Assembly (NCBI GenBank): GCA_017303805.1 | Contig: JAFLBQ010000001.1 | Span: 434,001 to 498,000, forward strand | DNA from: Cytophagales bacterium | GTDB lineage: Bacteria; Bacteroidota; Bacteroidia; Cytophagales; Cyclobacteriaceae | Length of the DNA: 64,000 nucleotides | Direction of reading: 5' to 3' | Shown here: piece after piece, positions 8,150 through 17,058 of the stretch | How the letters are laid out: each line of letters begins with the position of its first letter | Position numbering within the stretch: position 1 is the stretch's first letter | Made by a program: the position numbers and the translations under genes | Notes under the pieces: generated by a model | Databases searched by the model: none | What the model was told of the DNA's origin: nothing | What the model saw: only the letters and a program-made list of their open reading frames with translations

Positions 8150-9367
8150 CTAATTGGTTACCAAAACGGTATATTCAACGTAATTTAAATTTGGATCTGC
8201 TGGAGTTACCGGTGGATAAACGCGGGTTCCGAAAATGAATTGAGTGCGTGAATAAACTAAATTATGGAAATTTAATAACGGGTGAATTTCAAGAATTTCA
8301 TCGGGAAGCTGTTCCAGTAAGTGATTATGAGATGAGCTGTTCACAGTCCAGTTTACAATAAGCTTTGAATTGGTAGGATCTCTATAAACGAAAAATGACT
8401 TTCTGTAAACAAAATCATTTGCGGCTGTGGAGGTGAATTCCTCTATTTTTTTGTTCTGAACAGAGAATTCGTCTAGTGCTGGAAAGGAGAAATTAGGGTC
8501 AGGTTTACTTCCTTTATTGAAGTACGTGTATGGTGCGGAACTAAACCAAGTTGAATAATTTGTCAACGAATTTAAGTAGCCAACTTTTACCTTATTGTGA
8601 GTATCACTTTGAAAATGATATTGTAAGGTATAGCCATTTACTGATAGTTGGCCAATCTCTTGTCCCTCAACAATTACAAATACATTTGAACTTTGAGGAA
8701 AATTAAATTCGAAATACTCATCAAAGTTTTGCATGTTCCGAAAATCAATTTCAAAATTGCTACCGTTTTGAACATCTTCTAATCTTTGGTGTCTTAAGTT
8801 CCCTTGATTATCTGATGCAATTAAGATGTAGTCCTTTGCTATGTCTTCGATAGAACATTGGAAATTTATCTCTGAATTATATTCATTTGTACTTCCAGAT
8901 CCCCCGCAGGTTCGACCGTATTTATTTGTAAGGGAATAGGTGTCAAGATAACCAAGGCTAGTAAGTCGAACGTCAAAGGTTCCGATTAAATCTCCAACCG
9001 GGTCTTCAGTTGCTGCAATTTGTTCCAAGGTCATTTGTGAGCCAATAGGGTAATCAAAATATGTCTCAATTTGGTAGTTAGATTGAAATGGCGATGGTGT
9101 ATGATAATAATTGATTATTGTTACACCTAGTGTATTACTATTATTAAGTGACTTTTGTGTTTCAATTATAAGCTCATCACCACTTTCGAAAGATTTGAAT
9201 TCCAGTACTTTTCCATCTTCATCATGAACCACAATCCAGTTGTCTGTGCTTTCAGTTAAGTAGGACCTATCTACTTTAAGTGTAAATAGGCGAGCCAGTC
9301 TTATGTCATCTTCTTGGCAACCAAGTAGAAGACCAATTAGAATTATAGAAAAAGGTTTAAGTTTCAT
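8150..9367 (-). CDS. Surface or periplasmic lipoprotein, unknown function
   Basis: The likely start is the ATG at 9367 (MKLKPFSIILIGLLLGC), six codons inside the open frame. It gives a clean lipoprotein signal with Cys17 and mature QEDD, an acidic start of the kind that can act as a surface-export signal in Bacteroidota. The remaining 390 residues are rich in Asn, Ser, Phe and Tyr with alternating strand pattern. I recognise no domain. The gene is more AT-rich than its neighbours (many AAT, ATT and TTT codons), which may mean a different origin or relaxed selection. Confidence 0.7.
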   Translation of the reverse strand: MKLKPFSIILIGLLLGCQEDDIRLARLFTLKVDRSYLTESTDNWIVVHDEDGKVLEFKSFESGDELIIETQKSLNNSNTLGVTIINYYHTPSPFQSNYQIETYFDYPIGSQMTLEQIAATEDPVGDLIGTFDVRLTSLGYLDTYSLTNKYGRTCGGSGSTNEYNSEINFQCSIEDIAKDYILIASDNQGNLRHQRLEDVQNGSNFEIDFRNMQNFDEYFEFNFPQSSNVFVIVEGQEIGQLSVNGYTLQYHFQSDTHNKVKVGYLNSLTNYSTWFSSAPYTYFNKGSKPDPNFSFPALDEFSVQNKKIEEFTSTAANDFVYRKSFFVYRDPTNSKLIVNWTVNSSSHNHLLEQLPDEILEIHPLLNFHNLVYSRTQFIFGTRVYPPVTPADPNLNYVEYTVLVTN

Positions 9368-9723
9368 ATAAGATCGTTGGTACAATTACTAATCATTTAT
9401 TTATATGAGAAGAAGAAAGTTATTTCAAGGTACTTAGAGTTTTCTAAATATTTCTTTGTTTTAAATTTGTTTTAACAAGTGATAGAAATTATTATTGATA
9501 ATCAATCAGTTATGGGTTTTGTTTTTACAAACCTTTTAACCTAGAAATAAATTTATTTTTGGCGTAATCTAATTTTTAATGCTATTTAGGTATGATTTGA
9601 GATCGGTTAAAATTTTTTAAATCACTTTCAAATCAGTGTGTTGAATCAGAATTGACATTTCTCAATAGAGATTCTGATCAATTTTTTAATCTTTGCGCGA
9701 CTTTAAAAAAGAGGTTTTACATC
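9368..9723. other. AT-rich intergenic region with probable parE promoter
   Basis: This 356-bp gap lies between the divergent lipoprotein gene and the parE start. It is strongly AT-rich and has no convincing small gene. Near its right end, TTGACA (about 9652) and TAATCTTTG (about 9688-9696) approximate the Bacteroidota -33/-7 pair, placing transcription start roughly 20 bp before the parE ATG. The -7 has one extra base relative to TAnnTTTG, so the call is tentative. Confidence 0.4.
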
Positions 9724-11601
9724 ATGGCTAAAGAGATGGAGTATAACGAGTCGAGTATTCGCTCACTCGATTGGCGCGAACACATCCGGCTTCGTCCGGG
9801 TATGTACATCGGTAAACTCGGTGATGGTTCGGCTAAAGACGATGGCATTTATGTACTCGTAAAAGAAGTAATCGATAACTCGATCGATGAGCACATGATG
9901 GGCTATGGTAAAACCATCGATGTGAAAATTACCGAACAGAAAGTGGTGGTGCGCGATTACGGAAGAGGTATTCCGTTGGGTAAAGTGGTGGACGTGGTTT
10001 CCAAAATCAACACCGGGGCCAAATACGATTCCGGTGCGTTTCAAAAGTCAGTGGGGTTGAATGGGGTAGGTACCAAAGCGGTGAATGCACTCTCCAATTA
10101 TTTTAAGGTGCAGGCTTTCCGCGATGGCAAAACCAAAGTAGCCGAGTTTAAGAAAGGTGTGCTTACGTTGGATGCCAAAGAGACCAAAACAGATGACAAG
10201 AATGGTACGCTGGTAGAGTTCGAGCCAGACAATACCATGTTTAAGCATTATCACTTCATTCCAGAATACCTGGATGACCTGATGTGGAATTATGCCTTTT
10301 TAAATGCGGGCCTCACGATCAATTATAATGGGCGCAAGTTTTATTCTAAAGATGGCCTGCTCGATTTACTGAAACAAAAATCGGATGCGGAAGATATCCG
10401 GTATCCAATTGTTCACTTTAAGGGTGATGATATTGAAGTGGCGCTTACACACGGCAGCCAGTATGGCGAAGAGTACTATTCGTTTGTGAACGGACAAAAC
10501 ACAACGCAGGGCGGTACACACCTGGCTGCGTTGCGCGAGGGTGTGGTGCGTGGTGTGCGCGACTTCTATAAAAAAGATTTTGATGCAGCCGATATTCGCG
10601 CGAGTATCATTGCCGCGATTGCCGTGCGTGTGCAGGAGCCGGTGTTCGAATCGCAAACTAAAACCAAACTGGGTTCGCTTAACATGGCGCCCGATGGGGC
10701 AACGGTTAAAAACTATGTGGGCGATTTTGTGGCAAAGGAGTTGGAAATTTACCTGCACAAAAATGCGATTGCAGCCGATGCCTTGTTAAAACGTATTTTG
10801 CAGTCGGAGCGTGAGCGCAAAGAAATTGCTGGTATTAAAAAACTGGCAAACGAACGCGCCAAAAAGGCCAACCTTCACAACAAAAAACTTCGCGATTGCC
10901 GCTTCCATTTTGATGATGAAAAAGGCGAGAAGGGAGCAGAGTCGATGATCTTTATTACGGAAGGTGATTCGGCTTCGGGTTCTATTACCAAATCGCGCAA
11001 TGTAGAAACGCAAGCGGTATTTAGCTTGCGCGGAAAGCCTTTAAACAGTTTTGGTCTTACCAAAAAAGTGGTGTACGAGAATGAAGAGTTTAACCTGTTG
11101 CAGCACGCACTTAATATTGAAGACGGCCTGGATGGATTACGGTATAACAAAGTAATTGTAGCTACCGATGCCGATGTGGACGGCATGCACATTCGGTTGT
11201 TGCTAATGACCTTCTTCCTGCAATTTTTCCCCGACCTGGTAAAGGCCGGGCATGTGTACATTCTGGAGACTCCGTTGTTCCGCGTACGCAATAAGAAAGA
11301 AACTATCTATTGCTACAGCGAGGAAGAGAAACAAGCCGCGATGAATAAATTAGGAAGTAAACCGGAGATCACCCGGTTCAAAGGATTGGGCGAAATTTCA
11401 CCCGATGAGTTTGGAAACTTTATTGGCGATGAAATTCGTTTGCAACCAGTAAACATTGATAAGGAAAAACACCTGCAAAAAACATTAGAGTTTTACATGG
11501 GCAAAAACACACCCGACCGTCAGGAATTTATCATTGAAAACCTACGTATTGAATTGGATGCTGTGGAGGCGAAGAGTGAAGTGGTGGAGGAGCAAGAATA
11601 A
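9724..11601 (+). CDS. parE: DNA topoisomerase IV subunit B (type IIA topoisomerase ATPase subunit)
   Basis: ParE supplies ATP-driven strand passage in topoisomerase IV, which decatenates chromosomes. The ATG at 9724 ([11 protein letters not shown]) is preferred over the in-frame one at 9652, whose 24 extra residues resemble nothing and overlap the promoter. The 625-residue protein shows the GHKL ATPase site ([33 protein letters not shown]), the QTKTKLG sensor region, and a TOPRIM domain with EGDSASG (Glu about 413) and DADVDG (about 482). The short B-subunit and the neighbouring parC identify it as Topo IV rather than GyrB. It is separated from parC by 185 bp. Confidence 0.93.
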   Translation: MAKEMEYNESSIRSLDWREHIRLRPGMYIGKLGDGSAKDDGIYVLVKEVIDNSIDEHMMGYGKTIDVKITEQKVVVRDYGRGIPLGKVVDVVSKINTGAKYDSGAFQKSVGLNGVGTKAVNALSNYFKVQAFRDGKTKVAEFKKGVLTLDAKETKTDDKNGTLVEFEPDNTMFKHYHFIPEYLDDLMWNYAFLNAGLTINYNGRKFYSKDGLLDLLKQKSDAEDIRYPIVHFKGDDIEVALTHGSQYGEEYYSFVNGQNTTQGGTHLAALREGVVRGVRDFYKKDFDAADIRASIIAAIAVRVQEPVFESQTKTKLGSLNMAPDGATVKNYVGDFVAKELEIYLHKNAIAADALLKRILQSERERKEIAGIKKLANERAKKANLHNKKLRDCRFHFDDEKGEKGAESMIFITEGDSASGSITKSRNVETQAVFSLRGKPLNSFGLTKKVVYENEEFNLLQHALNIEDGLDGLRYNKVIVATDADVDGMHIRLLLMTFFLQFFPDLVKAGHVYILETPLFRVRNKKETIYCYSEEEKQAAMNKLGSKPEITRFKGLGEISPDEFGNFIGDEIRLQPVNIDKEKHLQKTLEFYMGKNTPDRQEFIIENLRIELDAVEAKSEVVEEQE

Positions 11602-11738
11602 ATAGTACATAGTCAAGAGTACTTAGTATAAAGCAGGTAGAAAGTGACAGGTAGTAAGGCATATTTAAAATACAGGCATCACAAAATGTGAAACCAAACT
11701 TGAGATCGAAGTTTGCACTTCAAGTTACAAACGAGAGG

Positions 11739-11780
11739 CCAGTAACCAGAGACCAGTAACCAGAGACCAGTAACCAGCAA
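11739..11780. repeat. Three tandem 14-bp repeats just upstream of parC
   Basis: The unit CCAGTAACCAGAGA occurs at 11739-11752 and 11753-11766, and with two end changes at 11767-11780, ending six bases before the parC ATG. The surrounding 11602-11786 gap has no gene. The repeat could affect parC translation, since it occupies the position of a ribosome site, or may be neutral slippage. Confidence 0.85.
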
Positions 11781-11786
11781 CGCGTA

Positions 11787-14609
11787 ATGAGTAAGAAGAA
11801 AGGAAAAATAGTTAAAGACGAAAATGGCGAAGCCGCCCACGAACTGGAGTCGTTGGATGGATTGTACGAAAGTTGGTTTCTGGATTATGCTTCGTATGTA
11901 ATTCTGGAGCGTGCGGTCCCGCGCATAGAGGATGGCCTAAAGCCGGTGCAGCGCAGAATCATGCACTCGCTGAAAGAGATGGACGATGGCCGCTTCAACA
12001 AAGTAGCCAACGTAATTGGTAGCACCATGCAATATCACCCACATGGCGATGCTGCAATTGGTGAAGCGATTGTTAACATCGGACAAAAAGATTTATTACT
12101 CGATACACAAGGTAACTGGGGCGATGTACGCACGGGTGATAGCGCGGCTGCACCCCGCTATATTGAAGCCCGGCTTTCTAAGTTTGCGTTGGATGTAGTG
12201 TACAATGCGCAAACTACCGAATGGCAATTGAGTTATGACGGTCGTAAGAAAGAACCGGTTACACTGCCCGTTAAATTTCCGTTGCTGCTGGCACAAGGGG
12301 TAGAGGGTATTGCAGTTGGTTTATCAACTAAAATTCTGCCGCACAACTTTGTTGAACTGATCAAAGCTTCGATTGATGTATTGAAAGGGAAGAACCCTAA
12401 AATCTTCCCCGACTTTGCAACGGGAGGGATTGCTGATTTCTCGGAATACGATCAGGGCTATCGGGGTGGTAAGATTAAAGTGCGTGCCAAAGTTGAGATT
12501 GTAGATAAGAAGACATTAGCCATTCGCGAGATTCCATTTAGTACCACCACCAGTTCGCTCATGGACTCGATTGTAAAAGCGAGCGAGAAAGGAAAAATTA
12601 AAGTAAAGCAAGTAGTAGATAACACGGCCAAAGACGTGGAGATTCTCGTGCATTTACAAGCGGGAATTTCGCCCGAGGTTGCCATCGATGCCTTGTATGC
12701 CTTTACGGATTGTGAAATTTCAATTTCACCCAACGCCTGTGTGATTGTGGAAGACAAGCCACAGTTTATGAAGGTGAATGAGATTCTGAAATACAATACC
12801 GAGCAAACGGTTAAATTGTTAAAGCAGGAGCTTGAAATAAAAAAGAACGAGTTGATGGAGAAAATTCTATTCTCCTCGCTTGAGAAAATCTTCATTGAAA
12901 AACGCATCTATCGCGATATTGAAAATTGCGAGACGTTTGAAGAAGTTATCAGCACAACCGATAAAGGCCTTAAGCCTTATAAAAAGCAATTCTACCGCGA
13001 GATTACGCGCGATGATATTTTGCGGTTGCTGGAAATTCGCATCAAGCGTATTTCAAAATACGATTCGTTTAAGGCCGATGAGTTGCTGAAAGATCTGGAA
13101 AATGAACTGAAGCAGACCATTCATCACCTCAAGCATCTCACGGAGTATGCGATTGCCTATTACCAAAACCTGTTGGATAAGTATGGCAAAGGCCGTGAGC
13201 GTAAAACTGAAATCAAGAGCTTCCAGTCGGTAACGGCTACCGAAGTAATTGCCAATAACCAGAAACTTTATGTAAACCGCGAAGATGGTTTTGTAGGCTG
13301 GGGCATGCGCAAAGATGAATTTATTGCCGATTGCTCGGAGCTGGACGATATCATTGTAATCCGCAAAGACGGTAAGGCCTTGGTGAGTCGCATTGGCGAG
13401 CGCAAGTTTATGGGTAAAGATATTCTACACGTGGGTGTGTGGAAGAAAGGCGATGAGCGCATGATCTATAATCTGATTTACAGCGATGGGAAAAGCGGCA
13501 CCACGTTCGCCAAGCGATTTGCCATGCCGGCCATTATTCGCGATAAAGAATATAACCTTGATCAGGGCAACCCAAACAGCAAAGTACATTACCTGAGTGC
13601 AAACCCCAATGGCGAAGCGGAGGTGGTAGAAGTAAAACTGAGCCAGAGCAGCACAGCCCGGAAAAAGATTTTCGATTTTGATTTTTCGGAGTTGGAGATT
13701 AAAGGCCGGGGTGCGCGCGGTAACACCATTACCAAATACCCGGTGCGCAAAGTAGATTTTAAAGAAGCGAAAGGTTCTACCTTAAGCGGACTGAAGTTGT
13801 GGTTCGATCAGGCTAGTGGCCGGCTGAATAAAGACGAACGGGGCAGGTATGTAAACAAGTTTGATGGCGATGATCAGATTATCGCTATTACAACAAGTGG
13901 TAATTACAAGATCACCAGCTTTGATCTAACCAATCGCTACGAACCTGAGAAAACAATTTTGGTAGAAAAATTCAATCCGAAGAAAGTAATTTCGGCTGTG
14001 TATTGGGATGGTGAAAGCAAGCAACATTTTGTAAAGCGCTTTCTGATCGAGACCAATACGAACGATAAGGAATTCAATTTTATCAGCGAGGGCATTGGCT
14101 CGCGATTAGAGTTTATAACCACCAGCGAAACTCCGGAAGTAGAAGTTGAAATAGTGAAAGGTAAGGGCAAGGAGAAAGAAACCGAAACGATTAACCTCGA
14201 AGACCTGATTGATGTGAAGGGTTGGAAGTCGGTAGGAAACAGGCTTTCGCACTACAAAGTAACGAAGGTACGGCCGCTGGAAGAACCTGAAGATAGCGGA
14301 GCGGAAGAGGATGATGACGAAGCTGTAAAGGCGACCGGCACCGGAAAGGATGGCGAGTCGCCAAAAAAAAAATCAGGCAACGAAGAATCTGAAGAAGAAC
14401 CCATTATCGAAGACGATGGCCAAACCGCCCTCTTTGGCGAAAGCAAAGAAAAGCAAGGCCCCCTCGTCAACGGCCAGCCGCCCAAAGCCAAAGCCAAGCC
14501 CAAAGAAGCAAAGCAAGCTGACCTCTTCGGTGAAGAAAAAGAGGAAGTGAGGAAAGAAGAGGAGGGCAAGACATTTACTCCCGGTGATTCGATAGAGTTG
14601 GATTTGTAA
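11787..14609 (+). CDS. parC: DNA topoisomerase IV subunit A
   Basis: This is the DNA-cleaving subunit of Topo IV. The N-terminal winged-helix and tower domains contain GLKPVQRRIMHSL (about 50-62), the QYHPHGDAA loop (about 82-90, the quinolone-resistance region) and the catalytic Tyr125 in APRYIEARL. A coiled-coil lies at about 330-460, and a C-terminal DNA-wrapping beta-pinwheel follows to about 800. At 940 residues it is longer than E. coli ParC. The extra length is a low-complexity tail from about 830, alternating Glu/Asp-rich and Lys/Pro-rich blocks and ending with two TALFGE/ADLFGEE-like motifs. The tail is probably disordered. Confidence 0.94.
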   Translation: MSKKKGKIVKDENGEAAHELESLDGLYESWFLDYASYVILERAVPRIEDGLKPVQRRIMHSLKEMDDGRFNKVANVIGSTMQYHPHGDAAIGEAIVNIGQKDLLLDTQGNWGDVRTGDSAAAPRYIEARLSKFALDVVYNAQTTEWQLSYDGRKKEPVTLPVKFPLLLAQGVEGIAVGLSTKILPHNFVELIKASIDVLKGKNPKIFPDFATGGIADFSEYDQGYRGGKIKVRAKVEIVDKKTLAIREIPFSTTTSSLMDSIVKASEKGKIKVKQVVDNTAKDVEILVHLQAGISPEVAIDALYAFTDCEISISPNACVIVEDKPQFMKVNEILKYNTEQTVKLLKQELEIKKNELMEKILFSSLEKIFIEKRIYRDIENCETFEEVISTTDKGLKPYKKQFYREITRDDILRLLEIRIKRISKYDSFKADELLKDLENELKQTIHHLKHLTEYAIAYYQNLLDKYGKGRERKTEIKSFQSVTATEVIANNQKLYVNREDGFVGWGMRKDEFIADCSELDDIIVIRKDGKALVSRIGERKFMGKDILHVGVWKKGDERMIYNLIYSDGKSGTTFAKRFAMPAIIRDKEYNLDQGNPNSKVHYLSANPNGEAEVVEVKLSQSSTARKKIFDFDFSELEIKGRGARGNTITKYPVRKVDFKEAKGSTLSGLKLWFDQASGRLNKDERGRYVNKFDGDDQIIAITTSGNYKITSFDLTNRYEPEKTILVEKFNPKKVISAVYWDGESKQHFVKRFLIETNTNDKEFNFISEGIGSRLEFITTSETPEVEVEIVKGKGKEKETETINLEDLIDVKGWKSVGNRLSHYKVTKVRPLEEPEDSGAEEDDDEAVKATGTGKDGESPKKKSGNEESEEEPIIEDDGQTALFGESKEKQGPLVNGQPPKAKAKPKEAKQADLFGEEKEEVRKEEEGKTFTPGDSIELDL

Positions 14610-14650
14610 ATTGATTGATCTTGAATTTTAAAAAGTAGTATTTTTAAAAT

Positions 14651-14863
14651 ATGAGCGATTTTAAATCATTGTTGACCTTTAAGATTGAAAAGGATGGGGC
14701 TGAGTTTCATGCATGGTGCCCTGAACTGGTAGGTTGCCATACACATGGTGAAACCGCGGGCAAAGCATTAGACAACCTTAAGGATGCGGTGCAACTTTAT
14801 CTTGATACCATGATGGAGGAGGAGATAGCCAAACTTTCTGCTGAAATGCTGGACGAAGCCTAA
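14651..14863 (+). CDS. hicB: HicB-family antitoxin (orphan; partner broken)
   Basis: This 70-residue protein has the partial RNase-H-like fold of HicB: FKIEKDGAEFHAWCPELVGCHTHGETAGKALDNLKDAVQLYLD. The family neutralises the mRNA interferase HicA and often represses its own promoter, but no C-terminal DNA-binding domain is present here. The stop overlaps the remnant of hicA, which carries a frameshift and a nonsense change. The antitoxin therefore survives without a functional local toxin. The order (antitoxin first) is the reverse of the E. coli hicAB operon. Confidence 0.85.
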   Translation: MSDFKSLLTFKIEKDGAEFHAWCPELVGCHTHGETAGKALDNLKDAVQLYLDTMMEEEIAKLSAEMLDEA

Positions 14864-15033
14864 AGAGTTAATCAAGCTTTTAGAGAAAGAAGGTTTTGTC
14901 TTTGTTCGGGCAATCCGGTAGTCATGCAATTTTTCGTAAATCCGGTTTCAAACTAATTGTCGTTCCTATTCATAGCCGCGATGTACCGACTTGAACTCTG
15001 CGTTCGATTCTTAAGGATGCAGGATTGGCTTGA
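14853..15033 (+). pseudogene. hicA: Decayed hicA toxin gene (mRNA interferase)
   Basis: Reading from ACG at 14853 gives TKPKELIKLLEKEGFVFVR. One surplus G in the GGG run at 14908-14910 then shifts the frame. In the next frame QSGSHAIFRKSG, then KLIVVPIHSRDVPT follow, a TGA at 14992-14994 replaces the expected Gly codon (GGA), and TLRSILKDAGLA then reaches a stop at 15031-15033. Together this is a complete HicA: KELIKLLEKEGF N-terminus, the GSH motif with the catalytic His, and TLRSILKDAGL C-terminus. At least two inactivating changes are present, and the start may be a mutated ATG (ACG). The toxin should be dead. Confidence 0.88.
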
Positions 15034-15331
15034 TTAAAATATAGGGATAATTAAAGCTATGGGATTCATAATTAATATTATCTTATCCACATTGGCATTG
15101 TTTAATTCTTTGTTTCATAGGCTCCATAGGAGCCGTCTGGTTGTAGCAACCATATAATTGGTTAAGCAGACTCCGTAGGAGTCGCCTGATCGAAATAGAT
15201 TCCCTAAGAACAGGAAGCCCCGCTGGAGCCAAGGTATACGCCAAATAATACTAAAAACGGGATCCTTCTTTGAAGGAAACTTATGGGGTATTATTTGTCG
15301 GATTTTTTTACCTTTAGTTTATGAAAATCAT
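15034..15331. other. Intergenic region holding dispersed palindromic elements
   Basis: This stretch of about 300 bp lies between the hicA remnant and a lipoprotein gene. No ORF with coding character is seen. It contains the two palindromes listed separately at 15120-15183, and a third partial GGAAGCCCC-GCTGGAGCC segment near 15211-15229. The remainder is AT-rich. Confidence 0.6.
15120..15183. repeat. Two REP-like palindromic repeat units
   Basis: GGCTCC-ATA-GGAGCC (15120-15134) and GACTCC-GTA-GGAGTC (15169-15183) are perfect 6-bp stems with 3-base centres, 49 bp apart, each followed by a related G(T/C)CTG sequence. From memory, similar CTCCRTAGGAG palindromes are dispersed in many Bacteroidota genomes. 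They look like two copies of a short mobile or REP-like element lying next to a decayed toxin gene. Confidence 0.7.
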
Positions 15332-15337
15332 TTGGTT

Positions 15338-15727
15338 ATGAAGTTAACAGGAAGATTACTTGTTGGATTTGCACTTCTGATGTTTGCCTGTGCAGAGGAT
15401 CCTCAGTTGAATCGCGAATCAGAACTGCTTGGTTTTTGGGAGTACCAAACCATGACGGTTAATAATCAGGTTAAGGAATTTAGCAACTTTCTTAATATTA
15501 GTGAAGATAAGACTTATGACCAATGCTATTTAACCGGGTCATGGAAGTTGAAGGGCGATCGCCTGGAGCTAAAGTTTGGGGGGCGTGTAAAATCGTATCA
15601 GATAGTTCACCTATCTTCTACAACACTTGTTTTAAAGACTAGCGCAGTAAATGGCAATGATTATAATTATTCAGATATTCCCGAGGGTACTCGCTTAACA
15701 ATAGTTCAGGAACTAAGTAAGAAGTAA
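15338..15727 (+). CDS. Small lipoprotein, lipocalin-like candidate
   Basis: The ATG at 15338 (MKLTGRLLVGFALLMFAC) is chosen over 15332 because it gives a standard lipoprotein signal with the lipid-carrying Cys at 18. The mature 110 residues begin AEDPQLNRESELLGFWEYQTMTVNNQ. The LxGxW start and regular beta strands (WKLKGDRLELKF, TRLTIVQEL) are typical of the small lipocalin-like lipoproteins of Bacteroidota, whose function is unknown. Confidence 0.7.
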   Translation: MKLTGRLLVGFALLMFACAEDPQLNRESELLGFWEYQTMTVNNQVKEFSNFLNISEDKTYDQCYLTGSWKLKGDRLELKFGGRVKSYQIVHLSSTTLVLKTSAVNGNDYNYSDIPEGTRLTIVQELSKK

Positions 15728-15846
15728 ATTACTGGTGGATGAGTTCGCCAATCCAACTCACGGGTTTCAATTGCTTGAAAAATTGGAATTCTTCAGCATA
15801 AATTTTACGATGCAACCATTACAATGAGTAGAAAGCACTGCATACT

Positions 15847-17058
15847 TCATTGCGAAGTAAAACTAACCCAGGCGCTTTCGGCTTTTTCTTTTGTTATGAT
15901 GCCATTAAACACCACCAAACGATAAGTGAGAGTAGAGGTTTTTCCCGGCTCCAGCATCCAATCTTTATTTTTTGTAGGTGCAAAATTTATAAACACATCG
16001 CCCCGGCCGTTATTTCCGTCTTTATCCCATACCCGTAAAGGTTCCGGATAATTGTAGTTAGCGGAATGCGATAATATTAAAATCCCTCCTGAATCATTTT
16101 CGGGCAATTTGCCGTACCCCATAATCCATTTTGCTCGGGTTGCATCTGCCGCACTCATGGTGTTTCCTTCAGATGTTAGCATTTCAGAGTTGTCTTTATG
16201 CCAGTATTCAGTTGCGCGCCAAGCCAAACCTCCGTACCGGTATGCGAGGATTAATAACGGACTATCTGAGGCGCAGCTTAGTTTTGAAGTTATATCTACA
16301 AAATAATATTTCTGATCTGGCTCTGGCTTATAAACCCTTACAGTTTGCAATTCATTCAACGCAATTTTTTCGGTACGATCCTTTTTGAAAACAACGTGTT
16401 CATGTAAGGTCGTGTACTCGGCAAACACAGGGCCACTTGCATACGAAATGAATTTCGCAAATCGAACGGTGCCTTTTCGGGCATGCAAATTCCAGAAGTC
16501 GATTGTATCGTTTTCAAACAGCGTACGCGTCCACGGATTCCAAATGCCGTAATGATGATAATGATCGGGTGGCTGAATGCGGGTTAGAATTTGTCCGTTA
16601 GGTGCCCATACCGGATGAATAAAACCGCTGCGTTTAAAGATAGTATCTACTCCGGCAGGCGGATAAACAGATTTGTAGTGATACCGAAGCAAGTCTTTGT
16701 TGTGGGTACGAATGGTTAACGCCCCATGTGCGTTTACAATTTTTATGGAGTCACCGACAGACGCGCGGTTAACAAGCGTATAGGTTCTTTTTGTAGGTTG
16801 GTGGTGCGGTGTACATAACCAATATAGTCGCGCTGGTTTGGTTTCTGTTACCTGACAAGGAATTTGTTGCGATCGACCGTCAATAGTTTCGATTAACGAT
16901 AGCGCATTTGTTGGCCGTTGTGTGAGGCTGTCAAGGTTTATGCTGAATGGAATTTCCAGTTCGGAAGCCGGTACCTTGATGCTGAAGGTAATTGTGTTGA
17001 TGCAGGCACCAGACAAAATAAGTATTGCAAAGAGAACAGTGGCGAGTTTATTCAACAC
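15847..17058 (-). CDS. DUF6807 (PmoA-like) lipoprotein
   Basis: This 403-residue protein has a lipoprotein signal (MLNKLATVLFAILILSGAC, Cys19). Its central part has the hallmarks of the DUF6807 family, long annotated as PmoA: a GFIHPVWAPNGQILTRIQPPDHYHHYGIW region with a His cluster, WNLHARKG, and a late GYGKLPENDSGGILILSHSAN strand. The family is common in Bacteroidota and Planctomycetes, often near sugar-catabolic genes. The PmoA label does not imply methane oxidation, and no activity is known for certain to me. Its 5' end overlaps the pseudouridine synthase gene by 11 bp. Confidence 0.82.
   Translation of the reverse strand: MLNKLATVLFAILILSGACINTITFSIKVPASELEIPFSINLDSLTQRPTNALSLIETIDGRSQQIPCQVTETKPARLYWLCTPHHQPTKRTYTLVNRASVGDSIKIVNAHGALTIRTHNKDLLRYHYKSVYPPAGVDTIFKRSGFIHPVWAPNGQILTRIQPPDHYHHYGIWNPWTRTLFENDTIDFWNLHARKGTVRFAKFISYASGPVFAEYTTLHEHVVFKKDRTEKIALNELQTVRVYKPEPDQKYYFVDITSKLSCASDSPLLILAYRYGGLAWRATEYWHKDNSEMLTSEGNTMSAADATRAKWIMGYGKLPENDSGGILILSHSANYNYPEPLRVWDKDGNNGRGDVFINFAPTKNKDWMLEPGKTSTLTYRLVVFNGIITKEKAESAWVSFTSQ

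Noticed and set aside
9652..9723. 24-residue N-terminal extension of ParE
   Set aside because: The extra residues overlap the probable promoter and do not resemble GHKL proteins; MAKEMEYNE at 9724 is the natural start.
9724..14609. GyrB/GyrA instead of ParE/ParC
   Set aside because: The B subunit is short (625 residues) and the A subunit carries a long low-complexity tail, and the two genes are adjacent as in Bacteroidota Topo IV loci; no GyrA-box was evident, so Topo IV is preferred.
15847..17058. Methane monooxygenase subunit (PmoA) as suggested by family name
   Set aside because: The protein is a lipoprotein of the DUF6807 family without the membrane topology of particulate methane monooxygenase; the name is historical.
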